From positions 1 through 64,000 of the forward strand of contig NZ_JBHULS010000008.1 in the NCBI RefSeq assembly GCF_042684585.1: 64,000 bases of DNA, written 5' to 3'. Below are positions 43,551 through 52,510 of the stretch, piece by piece. A model generated the notes under the pieces. That model was given only the letters and a program-made list of their open reading frames with translations, had not been told where the DNA came from and did not search any database. Origin of the DNA: Algorimicrobium sediminis. GTDB lineage: Bacteria > Bacteroidota > Bacteroidia > Flavobacteriales > Flavobacteriaceae. Within the stretch, counting starts at the first letter, position 1, and every line of letters starts with the position of its first letter. A program made the position numbers and the translations under genes.

Positions 43551-45707
43551 TTACTCTTTTACGTTGGCTAGTTTTTTAACGGCATGAGATGCCTTTAAAT
43601 CTTTAAGTACATGCAAAGCTTCTTCTACATAAACATCTTTGCTTAAACTTTCGTGCCAGCGCTCGCGCTTATCTTTTAAAACCGTATCGGTTTCAAATAA
43701 GCGGGCTTCGTAAGGCAAGGACTTATAGGTTAAATTGGTTTTGTATTCGGCAATTTTATCGAAGGTTTTAGACTGTTTTTCATTTGTCTCCAAACGCATT
43801 TTATAGTCGGCGTAATTTAAAGGATAGACCTTTTCGTCCATGCGCTCGCGAACCCATTTCGCATTTTCGGAAATGAGCTGTAGTTGCGGATTGTTTTGCA
43901 TGCGACTTTTACTCATTTCAATTGTTGTATCATAATCGAAATAGCCATCCCAAACTTCATAATCGGCTGCATCAATTTCATCCCAACTTAATGGATTTTT
44001 CTGATCTTTTTCGCCAATATCAATATAGCTAAATCTGTCTGGTACAATTACATCACTTTTAACACCTTCCAGTTGCACCGAACCGCCGTTAATACGGTAG
44101 TATTTTTGTCTGGTAACTTTCAAGGCTCCTAAATCGCCTTCCTTATTGTTTTTTACCATCCGGTTTAAATCGTAAAAGGACTGTACAGTACCTTTACCGT
44201 AGGTTTGTTTGCTTCCTATAATAATGGCTCGCTTATAGTCCTGCATTGCTGCCGCCAGAATTTCGGAGGCCGAGGCAGAGAATTCGTTTACCAAAATAAC
44301 TAGGGGTCCGTCCCAGACAATAGACTTATCGGTATCGTTTAAAATTTCTTTAGGGGCTTCGGTAGAGCGCACTTGCACCACTGGCCCCGATTTTATAAAA
44401 AATCCAGCCATTTCCACCACGGTTTGTAAGGAGCCTCCTCCATTATTACGTAAATCTAATACCAGACCTTCCATTCCTAGCTCTTTCAGGCGGATTATTT
44501 CGCGTTTCACATCGGAGGCGGCGTTTAATTTTTCGTAATCCTCAAAATCGGCATAAAATTTAGGCAGATTAATAATGCCAAACCGCTTACCGTCCTTGTC
44601 TACAAAAGCAGATTTAGCGTGTGTTTCTTCAATTTCCACCACATCGCGTGTTATTTTAATAATTTTAGTACTACCGTCCACTTTTTTAACCGTTAAATAA
44701 ACATTGGTTCCTTTAGGCCCCTTTATAAGTTTAATAGCGTCGTCTATGCGCATTCCGGTAATGGTTACCGCTTCTTTTTCGTCTTCCTGACGTACTTTCA
44801 CAATAATATCGCCAACCTCAAGTTCTTTTCCGCGCCAAGCTGGACCACCAGAAATAAGTTCTAAAATTTTTGTGTTGTTATCGCGCTTTTGCAAACGGGC
44901 ACCTATGCCTTCCAACTTACCAGCCATATCTTGGTTAAAAGCCTCTTTGTCCTGTGGTGCAAAATAGGTAGTATGTGGATCAAATTGCTGGGCCACCGCA
45001 TTTAGATAAAGTACAAACCAATCGTCTCGGTCCATATCATCTATATAATCGTTGTAATAAACGTTAATGGTTTTTAATGTTTCCTTACGTGCCGCTTCCT
45101 CTACCTCTTTCATTGTTTTTTTGGCAATAGGCTCCGTTTGTAGCGAATCGGCTTGTGCATTTAATTCTTCCAAATTTTCTTGCTCTTCTATTAAATCGTC
45201 GTAATTGGCAAGGTTGGTGTATTTTAAACGCTGGCGCCACCTGTCGGTTAAAGCGCGTTTATTTTTTACAAAATCAATACTATCGTAATCGGCATTGTAA
45301 TTTTCGTTTTTACTGTAATCGAAAGGCTCGTTTAGTATGGCTTTATAAATTTCTTTTGCCTCCGAAATACGTGTCATGAGGCGCTCGTAAGTAAGATTAA
45401 AAAAAGAAATATCCGATACTCTTAACTGATCGTCTAGCTGGGTTTTAAACTTTTCAAACTCTTCAATATCCGATTTGTAAAAATATTGTTTTAGTGGGTC
45501 TATTTGGTCTAGGTATTCGGTATAAACGGCCTCCGAAAAAGCATCGTCCATCGTTTTTGGATCAAAATGCCCGCGCTCCAAAACATAGGTTACTACTTGC
45601 ACCAGTAATTTATCTTTATCGGGGTCTTCAAACGTTTTAGAGGTGAAGCTGCAAGAAGCAAAAGCTAATAACAGCAACAAAATCAACATATTATAATTCC
45701 TTTTCAT
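43551..45707 (-). CDS. prc: Carboxy-terminal processing protease (Prc/Tsp, S41 family)
   Basis: This is a roughly 718-residue periplasmic protease. Starting at the second ATG (45707) gives a clean lipoprotein signal, MKRNYNMLILLLLLAFASC. The N-terminal Tsp domain covers about 30-250, a PDZ domain about 262-335 (GIGARLQKRD...GDIIVKV), and the S41 core holds LDLRNNGGGSL, the Ser of NEFSASASEIL (near 477) and the Lys of GSKQTYGKGTVQ (near 502). The C-terminal DUF3340-like part covers about 560-700. Prc trims proteins tagged by non-polar C-termini and affects wall hydrolases. It is one operon with the permease gene. Confidence 0.93.
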   Translation of the reverse strand: MKRNYNMLILLLLLAFASCSFTSKTFEDPDKDKLLVQVVTYVLERGHFDPKTMDDAFSEAVYTEYLDQIDPLKQYFYKSDIEEFEKFKTQLDDQLRVSDISFFNLTYERLMTRISEAKEIYKAILNEPFDYSKNENYNADYDSIDFVKNKRALTDRWRQRLKYTNLANYDDLIEEQENLEELNAQADSLQTEPIAKKTMKEVEEAARKETLKTINVYYNDYIDDMDRDDWFVLYLNAVAQQFDPHTTYFAPQDKEAFNQDMAGKLEGIGARLQKRDNNTKILELISGGPAWRGKELEVGDIIVKVRQEDEKEAVTITGMRIDDAIKLIKGPKGTNVYLTVKKVDGSTKIIKITRDVVEIEETHAKSAFVDKDGKRFGIINLPKFYADFEDYEKLNAASDVKREIIRLKELGMEGLVLDLRNNGGGSLQTVVEMAGFFIKSGPVVQVRSTEAPKEILNDTDKSIVWDGPLVILVNEFSASASEILAAAMQDYKRAIIIGSKQTYGKGTVQSFYDLNRMVKNNKEGDLGALKVTRQKYYRINGGSVQLEGVKSDVIVPDRFSYIDIGEKDQKNPLSWDEIDAADYEVWDGYFDYDTTIEMSKSRMQNNPQLQLISENAKWVRERMDEKVYPLNYADYKMRLETNEKQSKTFDKIAEYKTNLTYKSLPYEARLFETDTVLKDKRERWHESLSKDVYVEEALHVLKDLKASHAVKKLANVKE

Positions 45708-45829
45708 AAGTCTCAAAAAAAGCATAGGTTATTTTTCACTAAATTAACGAAAAAACCATGCCAATATAGTGCCTTGCTATTAATTTTTTGTTAAACAGGA
45801 TAAATTAAAGCATTGCGGCCTATTTTATG

Positions 45830-45837
45830 TATTTTTG
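45830..45837 (+). promoter_or_regulatory. Candidate -7 box of surE
   Basis: TATTTTTG matches TAnnTTTG exactly. Transcription would begin near 45844, about 17 bases before the ATG at 45861, which supports that start over an upstream ATG at 45813. A TTG at 45813-45815 is closer (14 bp) than the usual -33 spacing. Confidence 0.55.
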
Positions 45838-45860
45838 CGATTGTAAAACAAATAAGTACC

Positions 45861-46637
45861 ATGACAAAAAGACCACTCATTTTAGTTACTAACGACGACG
45901 GTATTGCGGCACCAGGTGTGCGGGCATTAATTGAGGCGGTAAAAGATTTAGGCGATATTGTAGTGGTTGCACCAGACAGTCCGCAAAGTGCTATGGGACA
46001 TGCCATAACCATAAACTCGACACTCCATTTAGAACAAGTAACCATTGACGATTCTGGCCGTATTGAATACAGCTGCTCGGGCACGCCCGCCGACTGTGTA
46101 AAACTGGCTGTTAATGAAATACTGGATCGCCGGCCAGATTTATGTGTTTCTGGAATAAATCACGGTTCCAACTCCTCCATAAACGTTATTTACTCGGGTA
46201 CCATGAGTGCGGCGCTTGAGGCAGGTATTGAAGGAATTCCTGCAATAGGATTTTCCTTATTAGATTATAATTACAACGCTGATTTTACGGCAGCAAAAAA
46301 AATTGCAAAACGTATTACGCAGGAAGTTTTAAACAATACCTTACCAAACGATATGGTGTTGAACGTGAATATTCCCAATATAAAAGAAGCCGACATAAAA
46401 GGCATAAAAATATGCCGCCAAGCCAAAGCGAATTGGCAAGAGGAATTTGATAAACGCCAAACACCACAAGGGAAAGATTACTACTGGCTAACGGGAAAAT
46501 TTGTTAATTTAGACAAAGGAACAGACACGGACGAGTGGGCTTTGGCCAACGGATTTGTATCGGTTGTACCAGTACAATTTGACCTGACGGCACACCATTA
46601 TGTGCAACAATTAAACACATGGAATTTTAATGATTAA
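45861..46637 (+). CDS. surE: 5'/3'-nucleotidase SurE
   Basis: This is a 258-residue metal-dependent phosphatase that removes phosphate from 5'- and 3'-nucleoside monophosphates. The metal ligands lie in LVTNDDGIAAPG (about 7-18), with APDSPQSAMGHAIT (about 40-53), SGTPADCV, and SGINHGSN (Asn ligand) in order. YSGTMSAALEA is the next hallmark. I use the ATG at 45861, since the upstream extension (MRPILCIFAIVK) has no match and overlaps the promoter. It overlaps the next gene by 8 bases. Confidence 0.95.
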   Translation: MTKRPLILVTNDDGIAAPGVRALIEAVKDLGDIVVVAPDSPQSAMGHAITINSTLHLEQVTIDDSGRIEYSCSGTPADCVKLAVNEILDRRPDLCVSGINHGSNSSINVIYSGTMSAALEAGIEGIPAIGFSLLDYNYNADFTAAKKIAKRITQEVLNNTLPNDMVLNVNIPNIKEADIKGIKICRQAKANWQEEFDKRQTPQGKDYYWLTGKFVNLDKGTDTDEWALANGFVSVVPVQFDLTAHHYVQQLNTWNFND

Positions 46638-46914
46638 AAAAGAAATACTAATCGGGTTTTTGGTAGGCTTATTGGCCAATACACTTGGTTTAATACTAGC
46701 CACCATTTTATTGGGCTCGCACGACGATTTTGAAACAGCGCTTCGTAATGCCTCTGCACAAGGCTTTTTAGGAAAACTGGTTAGTTTAGGCGCCATTTTA
46801 AATTTATTAGCTTTTTTTATTTTTATAAGGAAGAAACAAGACTATCGCGCCAGAGGGGTGTTGCTGGCTACTGTGGTTATTGCCATAGCTACATTTATTA
46901 TTAAATATTTGTAA
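46630..46914 (+). CDS. Small membrane protein between surE and lpxB
   Basis: This is a 94-residue protein with three hydrophobic segments (about 6-27, 48-68 and 77-93), separated by a charged loop GSHDDFETALRNASAQG and a basic loop RKKQDYRARG. I do not recognise a named family. It overlaps the end of surE by 8 bases and ends one base before the lpxB start, so it is translated as part of a surE-lpxB operon. That placing next to the lipid A gene hints at an envelope role, but no more can be said. Confidence 0.8.
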   Translation: MIKKEILIGFLVGLLANTLGLILATILLGSHDDFETALRNASAQGFLGKLVSLGAILNLLAFFIFIRKKQDYRARGVLLATVVIAIATFIIKYL

Positions 46915-46915
46915 T

Positions 46916-48031
46916 ATGAAATACTACTTAATTGCAGGCGAAGCTTCCGGCGATTTGCATGGCTCCAACTTAATGAAGGCTTTAAAAAATGAAGATCCCC
47001 AGGCTGAATTTCAATTTTGGGGAGGCGATTTAATGCAGGCCGTTGGTGGTACTCTAGTAAAGCATTACAAAGAGCGAAGCTTTATGGGCTTTGCTGAAGT
47101 AATTTTGAATTTAAATACCATAAGAAAAGATTTTAAACGCTGTAAAAACGACATAAAACAATACCAACCCGATGTTATCATTTTTATAGATAATTCCGGA
47201 TTTAATTTACGCATTGCAAAATGGGCTAAACAAGCCGGTTTTAAAACGCACTATTACATTTCGCCACAGGTTTGGGCTTCCAGAGCGGGACGTGTAAAAG
47301 CTATAAAACGCGATATAGACGCCATGTACGTTATTTTGCCTTTTGTAAAAACATTTTACGAGGCACACCAGTATCCGGTTCATTTTGTTGGACATCCGCT
47401 CATTGACGCTATTTCAAACAGACACGCCATAAAGGCTTCCGAATTTAAAAACAAATACGGTTTGCAAAACAAACCCATTATTGCTTTATTGCCCGGTAGC
47501 AGAAAACAGGAAATTGCTAAAATGTTATCCGTTATGCTAACTTTAGTCCCGAAATACCCCAATTACCAGTTTGTAATTGCCGGTGCGCCTAGTCAGGATT
47601 TTAGTTTTTACCAATCTTTTATAAAAGCAGCTAACATTCATTTCATTTCCAATAAAACCTACGATATTTTAAGTGTTGCAACCGCCGCTTTGGTTACTTC
47701 TGGTACTGCAACACTAGAAGCAGCTTTATTTAAAGTACCGCAAGTAGTTTGCTATAAAGGCAGTTGGCTATCCTACCAAATAGGAAAACGTTTAATTACG
47801 CATATTAATTTTATTTCGTTAGTGAATTTGGTTATGGATAAAGCCGTGGTTACGGAGTTAATACAGGACGATTTTACTGCTGAAAACCTGAAAACCGAAC
47901 TAGACGCCATTTTAAATAACAACAACCGCGTACAGATGTTAGAAGCCTATAATGAATTAGAGAAAAAATTAGGGGGTACGGGTGCAAGTGCCAAAACTGC
48001 CAAACTAATTTACAAGGCCCTTAACTCCTAA
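46916..48031 (+). CDS. lpxB: Lipid-A-disaccharide synthase
   Basis: This 371-residue GT19 glycosyltransferase joins UDP-diacylglucosamine and lipid X to form the lipid A disaccharide. It opens with YYLIAGEASGDLHGSNLM (about 2-19). Further on are FWGGDLMQAVGG, FIDNSGFNLRIAKWAK, YYISPQVWASRAGR, LPFVKTFYE, VGHPLID and LLPGSRKQEI (the GT-B donor side), then TSGTATLEAAL. Length is normal. It is the last gene of the surE operon and its stop is only 6 bp from that of the convergent methyltransferase gene. Confidence 0.96.
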   Translation: MKYYLIAGEASGDLHGSNLMKALKNEDPQAEFQFWGGDLMQAVGGTLVKHYKERSFMGFAEVILNLNTIRKDFKRCKNDIKQYQPDVIIFIDNSGFNLRIAKWAKQAGFKTHYYISPQVWASRAGRVKAIKRDIDAMYVILPFVKTFYEAHQYPVHFVGHPLIDAISNRHAIKASEFKNKYGLQNKPIIALLPGSRKQEIAKMLSVMLTLVPKYPNYQFVIAGAPSQDFSFYQSFIKAANIHFISNKTYDILSVATAALVTSGTATLEAALFKVPQVVCYKGSWLSYQIGKRLITHINFISLVNLVMDKAVVTELIQDDFTAENLKTELDAILNNNNRVQMLEAYNELEKKLGGTGASAKTAKLIYKALNS

Positions 48032-48037
48032 AGCATG

Positions 48038-49180
48038 CTAAAACAAGGTGTTATGTAATTGTTTTGTACCCAGAAGCGTTTCTCGAAGTGTTTTAGCAAT
48101 GGCATAGCTTAACAGTGGTGGTACCGCATTGCCAATTTGCTGATACTGACTCAAGCCCTTTTCCCAACTCATTTTAGTACGCATACCCTGAAACACAAAG
48201 GTGTCTGGAAAAGACTGCAAACGCGCCCCTTCCCTAGCTGTAAAATTTCGGTGTAAATACGGGTGAATAAAATTACTTTGAAATGAAGCAGCAATTGTGG
48301 GAGCTGGTTTTTCTGCATGCAAACGCTGGTTATTTTGCGAAAACACAATTTTCGATTTCTCTTTAGGATTTCCGCGCTTAACCGCGGCATGTTCTGGCGT
48401 AACATGCGCTAAAGATTGCCCCGCTTTAATAACCTTGAACCTACTAATAACGCGTTGTGTATGGCGCATGGCTACATGGTTGCAAACTATACGGCTGTCC
48501 TGTCTCATAAAACTTTGGTAGGCATTTTTTGAAGCATATGGGTAAACCATGTTTTCGGTACCTTGAGCCGCCTCTATTTGTGGTAAATCGGATATGGCTT
48601 GCCAAACTGTTACAGGTTGTGTATAGGTTTTTTTTGGAAAAACAGGTACTGTGTTTAAATCTTTACGAATCCCAATCATTATAACACGCTGCCTAGTTTG
48701 CGGCACTCCATAATCTGAAGCCAACAATACTTTATAGGCCACCTCATACCCTATGCCAGCGTTTTCGAACTCTGTTTTCATCAGCTTTATAACAGCTCCC
48801 TTTTGCATAGATAATAAGCCGCGTACATTTTCCATTACAAAAGCCTTTGGTTGGATATCGGTTACCACACGAACAAACTCGTAAAACAACTCGTTTCGCG
48901 GATCGGATTTTGTTTTGTTTCTATTTTTATTGGCCAAAGAAAAACCTTGGCACGGTGGACCACCCACTACTACATCTGCAGGCTCCTTTAGGTTTTCTTG
49001 AATTTGCGCAGTTGTAAGCGCCCTCAAATCGGAGGTTATAAAAGGGACATTTGGAAAATTATAGGTATAGGTTTTCTCGCAGTTGTGGTCCACATCGCTA
49101 GCGAGTAACGTTTTGTAGCCAGCCCATTTAAAACCTAAAGCCAAACCGCCGCAACCCGAAAATAAATCGATTAGAGTCAT
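48038..49180 (-). CDS. DNA (cytosine-5-)-methyltransferase, orphan
   Basis: This is a 380-residue C5 methyltransferase with the ten-motif order intact. Motif I is DLFSGCGGLALGF (5-17), motif IV GGPPCQGFS with catalytic C77, motif VI ENV at 117-119 and motif VIII QTRQRVIMIG. A target-recognition region of ordinary size lies at about 190-310. Motif IX is ARLQSFPD and motif X is QQIGNAVPPLLSYAIA. All catalytic residues are present, so it should be active; the target sequence cannot be read from the protein. No restriction nuclease, Vsr or specificity gene is adjacent. The gene stands alone on the minus strand between two plus-strand genes, with 6 bp to lpxB, which suggests insertion into a housekeeping region. 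Confidence 0.93.
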   Translation of the reverse strand: MTLIDLFSGCGGLALGFKWAGYKTLLASDVDHNCEKTYTYNFPNVPFITSDLRALTTAQIQENLKEPADVVVGGPPCQGFSLANKNRNKTKSDPRNELFYEFVRVVTDIQPKAFVMENVRGLLSMQKGAVIKLMKTEFENAGIGYEVAYKVLLASDYGVPQTRQRVIMIGIRKDLNTVPVFPKKTYTQPVTVWQAISDLPQIEAAQGTENMVYPYASKNAYQSFMRQDSRIVCNHVAMRHTQRVISRFKVIKAGQSLAHVTPEHAAVKRGNPKEKSKIVFSQNNQRLHAEKPAPTIAASFQSNFIHPYLHRNFTAREGARLQSFPDTFVFQGMRTKMSWEKGLSQYQQIGNAVPPLLSYAIAKTLRETLLGTKQLHNTLF

Positions 49181-49286
49181 AAAAATTTTATAATGCTGCT
49201 TTAAAAGTACAGGTTTTTGATGTAATGACCAATGATGTTTTTACTTCGTATTTTACTATTAATTTAAATTTATGTATTTTCGATTT

Positions 49287-49805
49287 ATGCAAAAAATCGT
49301 ACTTATTTTAATCTGTTTCATCTGTTTTTCAGCCTGTAAATCCAGTAAAAATACGGCTTACCGTTCTAAAAAGAGTCCGACATCCACCAAGGCCATCGGT
49401 GCTACTAACGCTACTTACAACCCTACTGCTGAATCGGTTATAAATTACGCCAAGACTTTTAATGGCGTAAAATATAAATACGGAGGAAGTTCTAAAAAAG
49501 GGATGGATTGCTCTGGGCTTATTGTTACTTCATTTAAAAAAGAAGGCGTGCTGCTGCCTAGAACAACCTCCGAATTGGCTGTAACTGGTAATTGGGTAGA
49601 TGTTAAAGCCGTAAAAAAAGGTGATTTATTATTTTTTGCAACCAAAAAAAATAGTCGAAAAGTTAATCATGTCGGAATTGTTACCCAATCCCGCCCTGGT
49701 TTTGTAGAATTCATTCACGCTTCAACTAGCAAAGGGGTTATGTTGTCTGAATTATCTGAACGCTATTGGTATTTTGCATTTGTTCAAGCCAGACGTATCC
49801 TGTAA
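49287..49805 (+). CDS. NlpC/P60 (C40) peptidase, lipoprotein
   Basis: This is a 172-residue product with a lipoprotein signal (MQKIVLILICFICFSAC, lipid on C17), a Lys/Ser-rich linker and an NlpC/P60 domain from about 47 on. Catalytic Cys is C75 in KGMDCSGLIV, His is H128 in KVNHVGIV, and the third polar residue is H144 in EFIHAS. Such enzymes cut the gamma-D-Glu-DAP bond of wall peptides. An upstream ATG at 49272 lies in TATTTTCG, a near -7 box, and would spoil the signal peptide, so I use 49287. comEC starts 20 bp after its stop. Confidence 0.92.
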   Translation: MQKIVLILICFICFSACKSSKNTAYRSKKSPTSTKAIGATNATYNPTAESVINYAKTFNGVKYKYGGSSKKGMDCSGLIVTSFKKEGVLLPRTTSELAVTGNWVDVKAVKKGDLLFFATKKNSRKVNHVGIVTQSRPGFVEFIHASTSKGVMLSELSERYWYFAFVQARRIL

Positions 49806-49825
49806 TTTTTTTGTATCTTACTATT

Positions 49826-51874
49826 GTGAAATTAGTTGATTTTCCAATAGTTAGACTTGTATGTTGTTTCATGCTTGGCATTTTAACAGGCGATTTGGTA
49901 CAAACGTCTTTATTTACTGCCATGTTGCTTGCGTGTATTTCTGTACTTGTTTTAACTGCTTTATTTTTCTTAAATAGTCTTAAATACAACAGAAACCTGT
50001 GGTTTGCAATGGCAACTTATACCAGTATTTTAAGTCTAGGTTATGTTAGTGTTGCTGTACACCAACACACCAATTACAAATCTCATTTCACGCATATTTC
50101 CGATACGACAACTAATAACTTACGTTTGCATGAACTCCAAATTACAGAGCTTCTTAAACCAAACGCCTTTAATAACCGTTACCTAGCCAAAATAAAACGA
50201 ATAGACCAAACGCCGGTTTTTGGCACCGTGCTTTTAAATATTGCAAAACAAGATAGTGTACCCAAACTATCCGTAGATGACAAATTGCATATTTACGGCT
50301 CTATTCAAGCACTACAACCTCCACTAAATCCATATCAATTTAATTACAAACGGTATTTAGAGCGACACCAAGTATACGCACAATTATACAGCCAGCACAA
50401 GCAAATTTACAAGCATGAAAAGGCTACGGAAAGTGTTTTTGGTTTAGCGCACAATGTAAGAAGCAAGTTAAACCAAGCGCTACAAGCTTATCAATTTAAA
50501 CCTTCCGAACTAGCTGTAATAAACGCTTTATTTTTAGGACAAAGGCAGCAAATTACCACCAGTTTATACACCAACTATGTGAATGCTGGAGCCATTCATA
50601 TTTTAGCCATTTCGGGCTTACACATTGGCATTATACTCTTTTTGTTAAAATGGCTTTTTACACCCCTGTTACACCTAAAAAACGGTAAGTATTTAGTGCC
50701 GATATTGATATTAATGATACTTTGGAGTTATGCCATTATAGCGGGATTATCGCCTTCCATTTTACGTGCCGTAACCATGTTTAGTGTATTAACCATAGGC
50801 ATGTATTTAAACAGACCTAATAATATTTACAACACCTTGGCTATTTCGGCATTTTTAATTTTAATAATAAACCCTTTAATGCTTTTTGAAATTGGATTTC
50901 AGTTAAGCTATTTAGCGGTATTGGGTATTGTTGCTGTGTATCCCTTAATTTACAATCCTTTGAAAACCAAATACCGTTTCTTAAATAAAATATGGGCTTT
51001 AATAGCCGTGTCATTGGCCGCGCAAATAGGTATATTTCCATTAAGCATTTTTTATTTTAACCAATTTCCCGGATTGTTTTTACTTACCAACCTTTTTATT
51101 ATTCCAGCGCTTGGTTTTATACTAGGCTACGGCCTTTTTATATTTTTATTGGCTTTATTAGGCGCTCCAAAAAGTTTTTTATCCGATTTTTTTGGACAAA
51201 TTATAAGCTGGATGAATTCGTTTTTTGGCTGGGTGGCACAACAAGAAACGTTTGTTTTTAAGGCCCTGTCATTTAATCTTATTATGGTAATTAGCTTGTA
51301 TATAGTCTTTATTTTGGCAGTACAATATGTCTTGAAGAAATCCTTTTTTAGGTTGCAAATAGCCGTACTTGCCATATTTGGATTTCAAATTGTATATATA
51401 GGCAATACTTTTTTGCAGCAATCAAAAAAGGAACTTGTTATTTTCCATAAAACCAGACATAGTTTGATAGGATTTAGAGATGGCCAGAATTTAAAGGTAT
51501 TCCACGATTTAGGCCCTATAAAAAACCAGAGCAGCCAGTACCCCATTAAAGACTACAGGGTGGGTAATTTTATTAAAACTGTAGCCATGGATAGTATTAA
51601 AAACGTTTACACCTTTTACAACAAAAAGCTGTTAGTAATTGATAGTTTAGGAATATATAAAGGCTTATCGTTTAAACCTGATTATGTTTTATTGCGGCAA
51701 TCGCCAAAAATTAATTTAAACCGAATGCTGGATTCGTTGCAACCTAAATTACTTATTGCAGACGGAAGCAACTACAAAACAGTTGTGGTCAAATGGGCAG
51801 AAACTTGCAAAAAGAAAAAGCGCCTTTTCCACTACACAGGCGAAAAAGGCGCTTTTACAGCAACATGGCCGTGA
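49826..51874 (+). CDS. comEC: ComEC/Rec2-family DNA uptake channel
   Basis: This is a 682-residue polytopic membrane protein. It has an N-terminal helical region, a DUF4131/OB-like domain (about 90-200), and the competence domain. The latter carries the family hallmark HILAISGLHIG near 262-272, then IIAGLSPSILRAV and several helices to about 520. The last 150 residues are a soluble domain without the metallo-beta-lactamase HxHxDH motif. ComEC passes single-stranded DNA across the inner membrane in transformation. I start at GTG 49826, because the upstream frame overlaps the NlpC/P60 gene and adds no match. Its 3' end also contains a terminator for the opposing gene. Confidence 0.88.
   Translation: MKLVDFPIVRLVCCFMLGILTGDLVQTSLFTAMLLACISVLVLTALFFLNSLKYNRNLWFAMATYTSILSLGYVSVAVHQHTNYKSHFTHISDTTTNNLRLHELQITELLKPNAFNNRYLAKIKRIDQTPVFGTVLLNIAKQDSVPKLSVDDKLHIYGSIQALQPPLNPYQFNYKRYLERHQVYAQLYSQHKQIYKHEKATESVFGLAHNVRSKLNQALQAYQFKPSELAVINALFLGQRQQITTSLYTNYVNAGAIHILAISGLHIGIILFLLKWLFTPLLHLKNGKYLVPILILMILWSYAIIAGLSPSILRAVTMFSVLTIGMYLNRPNNIYNTLAISAFLILIINPLMLFEIGFQLSYLAVLGIVAVYPLIYNPLKTKYRFLNKIWALIAVSLAAQIGIFPLSIFYFNQFPGLFLLTNLFIIPALGFILGYGLFIFLLALLGAPKSFLSDFFGQIISWMNSFFGWVAQQETFVFKALSFNLIMVISLYIVFILAVQYVLKKSFFRLQIAVLAIFGFQIVYIGNTFLQQSKKELVIFHKTRHSLIGFRDGQNLKVFHDLGPIKNQSSQYPIKDYRVGNFIKTVAMDSIKNVYTFYNKKLLVIDSLGIYKGLSFKPDYVLLRQSPKINLNRMLDSLQPKLLIADGSNYKTVVVKWAETCKKKKRLFHYTGEKGAFTATWP
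51816..51856 (-). terminator. Terminator of the thioredoxin-like gene, inside comEC coding sequence
   Basis: A perfect 13-bp stem AAAAGCGCCTTTT/AAAAGGCGCTTTT has a 15-base loop. On the minus strand it is followed by T-rich CTTTTTCTTTTTG, so it terminates the minus-strand gene ending at 51876. The hairpin codes for the last residues of ComEC on the plus strand (KKKRLFHYTGEKGAF). Confidence 0.75.
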
Positions 51875-51875
51875 G

Positions 51876-52424
51876 TTAATTTTTAAACTCCGGTTTAAAA
51901 GACTGGGCGTAAGCTTGAAAGTCCTGTTGCGTTTTAAACTTGGTATGTTCGTTGTTTTTGAATATTTTTAGATACAATTCTATTTGCTGTGGCGTTTTAT
52001 AACCTGCAACAGGCGCCAGTAAATCGGCATTTTCATCCAAATACACAATGGTAGGATACGCACGTACACTAAAATAACGTGCCAGTTCGTGCGCTGAATT
52101 ACGCCTGTTGGCCTTTGCTGGATCGTACCCAGGATTTGTGTAGGTTTTCCCTTTAAAATTCACTGTTTCATTTCCTTCTGCATTAAATTTCACGGCATAA
52201 AAATATTTATTTACGTAGTCTGCCACATCTTTATTCTGAAAGGTATTTTTATCCAACATTTTACAAGGACCACACCAATTAGTGTACATATCCATCATAA
52301 TTTTTTTTGGATTTTTTTTCTGAAGTGCTACCGCCTCTTCCAAGGTAACCCAGTTTATTTGTTGCGCAAAACCAATTGCCGAAACAGCCACAAACAAAAC
52401 CAGGGTATGTATTATTTTTTTCAT
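51876..52424 (-). CDS. Secreted thioredoxin-like protein
   Basis: This is a 182-residue protein with a signal peptide (about 1-20, cut before QQ) and a thioredoxin fold. Active-site W50-CGPC-K55 is complete, and the cis-Pro loop is VRAYPTIVYLD (about 121-131). An insertion with GNETVNFKGKTYTNPGYDP lies between the core helices. It is of the periplasmic DUF255/thioredoxin_7-like type, likely reducing or isomerising disulfides in exported proteins; partners are unknown. It follows the POT gene on the same strand but a terminator lies between, so it is probably a separate unit. Confidence 0.9.
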   Translation of the reverse strand: MKKIIHTLVLFVAVSAIGFAQQINWVTLEEAVALQKKNPKKIMMDMYTNWCGPCKMLDKNTFQNKDVADYVNKYFYAVKFNAEGNETVNFKGKTYTNPGYDPAKANRRNSAHELARYFSVRAYPTIVYLDENADLLAPVAGYKTPQQIELYLKIFKNNEHTKFKTQQDFQAYAQSFKPEFKN

Positions 52425-52461
52425 GTTATTTATATTGAAATTATACTATCGAACTTACAAA

Positions 52462-52484
52462 AAACACGCCAAAAAGGCGTGTTT
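52462..52484 (-). terminator. Terminator in the gap before the second POT gene's 3' end
   Basis: The 9-bp stem AAACACGCC/GGCGTGTTT with loop AAAAA is followed on the minus strand by TTTTGTAAG, with the T run starting in the stem. It is 27 bp past the stop codon of the POT transporter gene (52511-54298) and ends the peptide-use operon. Confidence 0.8.
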
Positions 52485-52510
52485 AAAATAAATTTTAACA
52501 ATTTTATAGC

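Noticed and set aside
45813..45860. Upstream start of SurE at 45813
   Set aside because: The extension covers the -7 box at 45830 and has no similarity to SurE proteins.
49766..49825. Longer N-terminus for ComEC from ATG 49766
   Set aside because: It overlaps the NlpC/P60 coding end and adds residues with no family match; GTG at 49826 is better.
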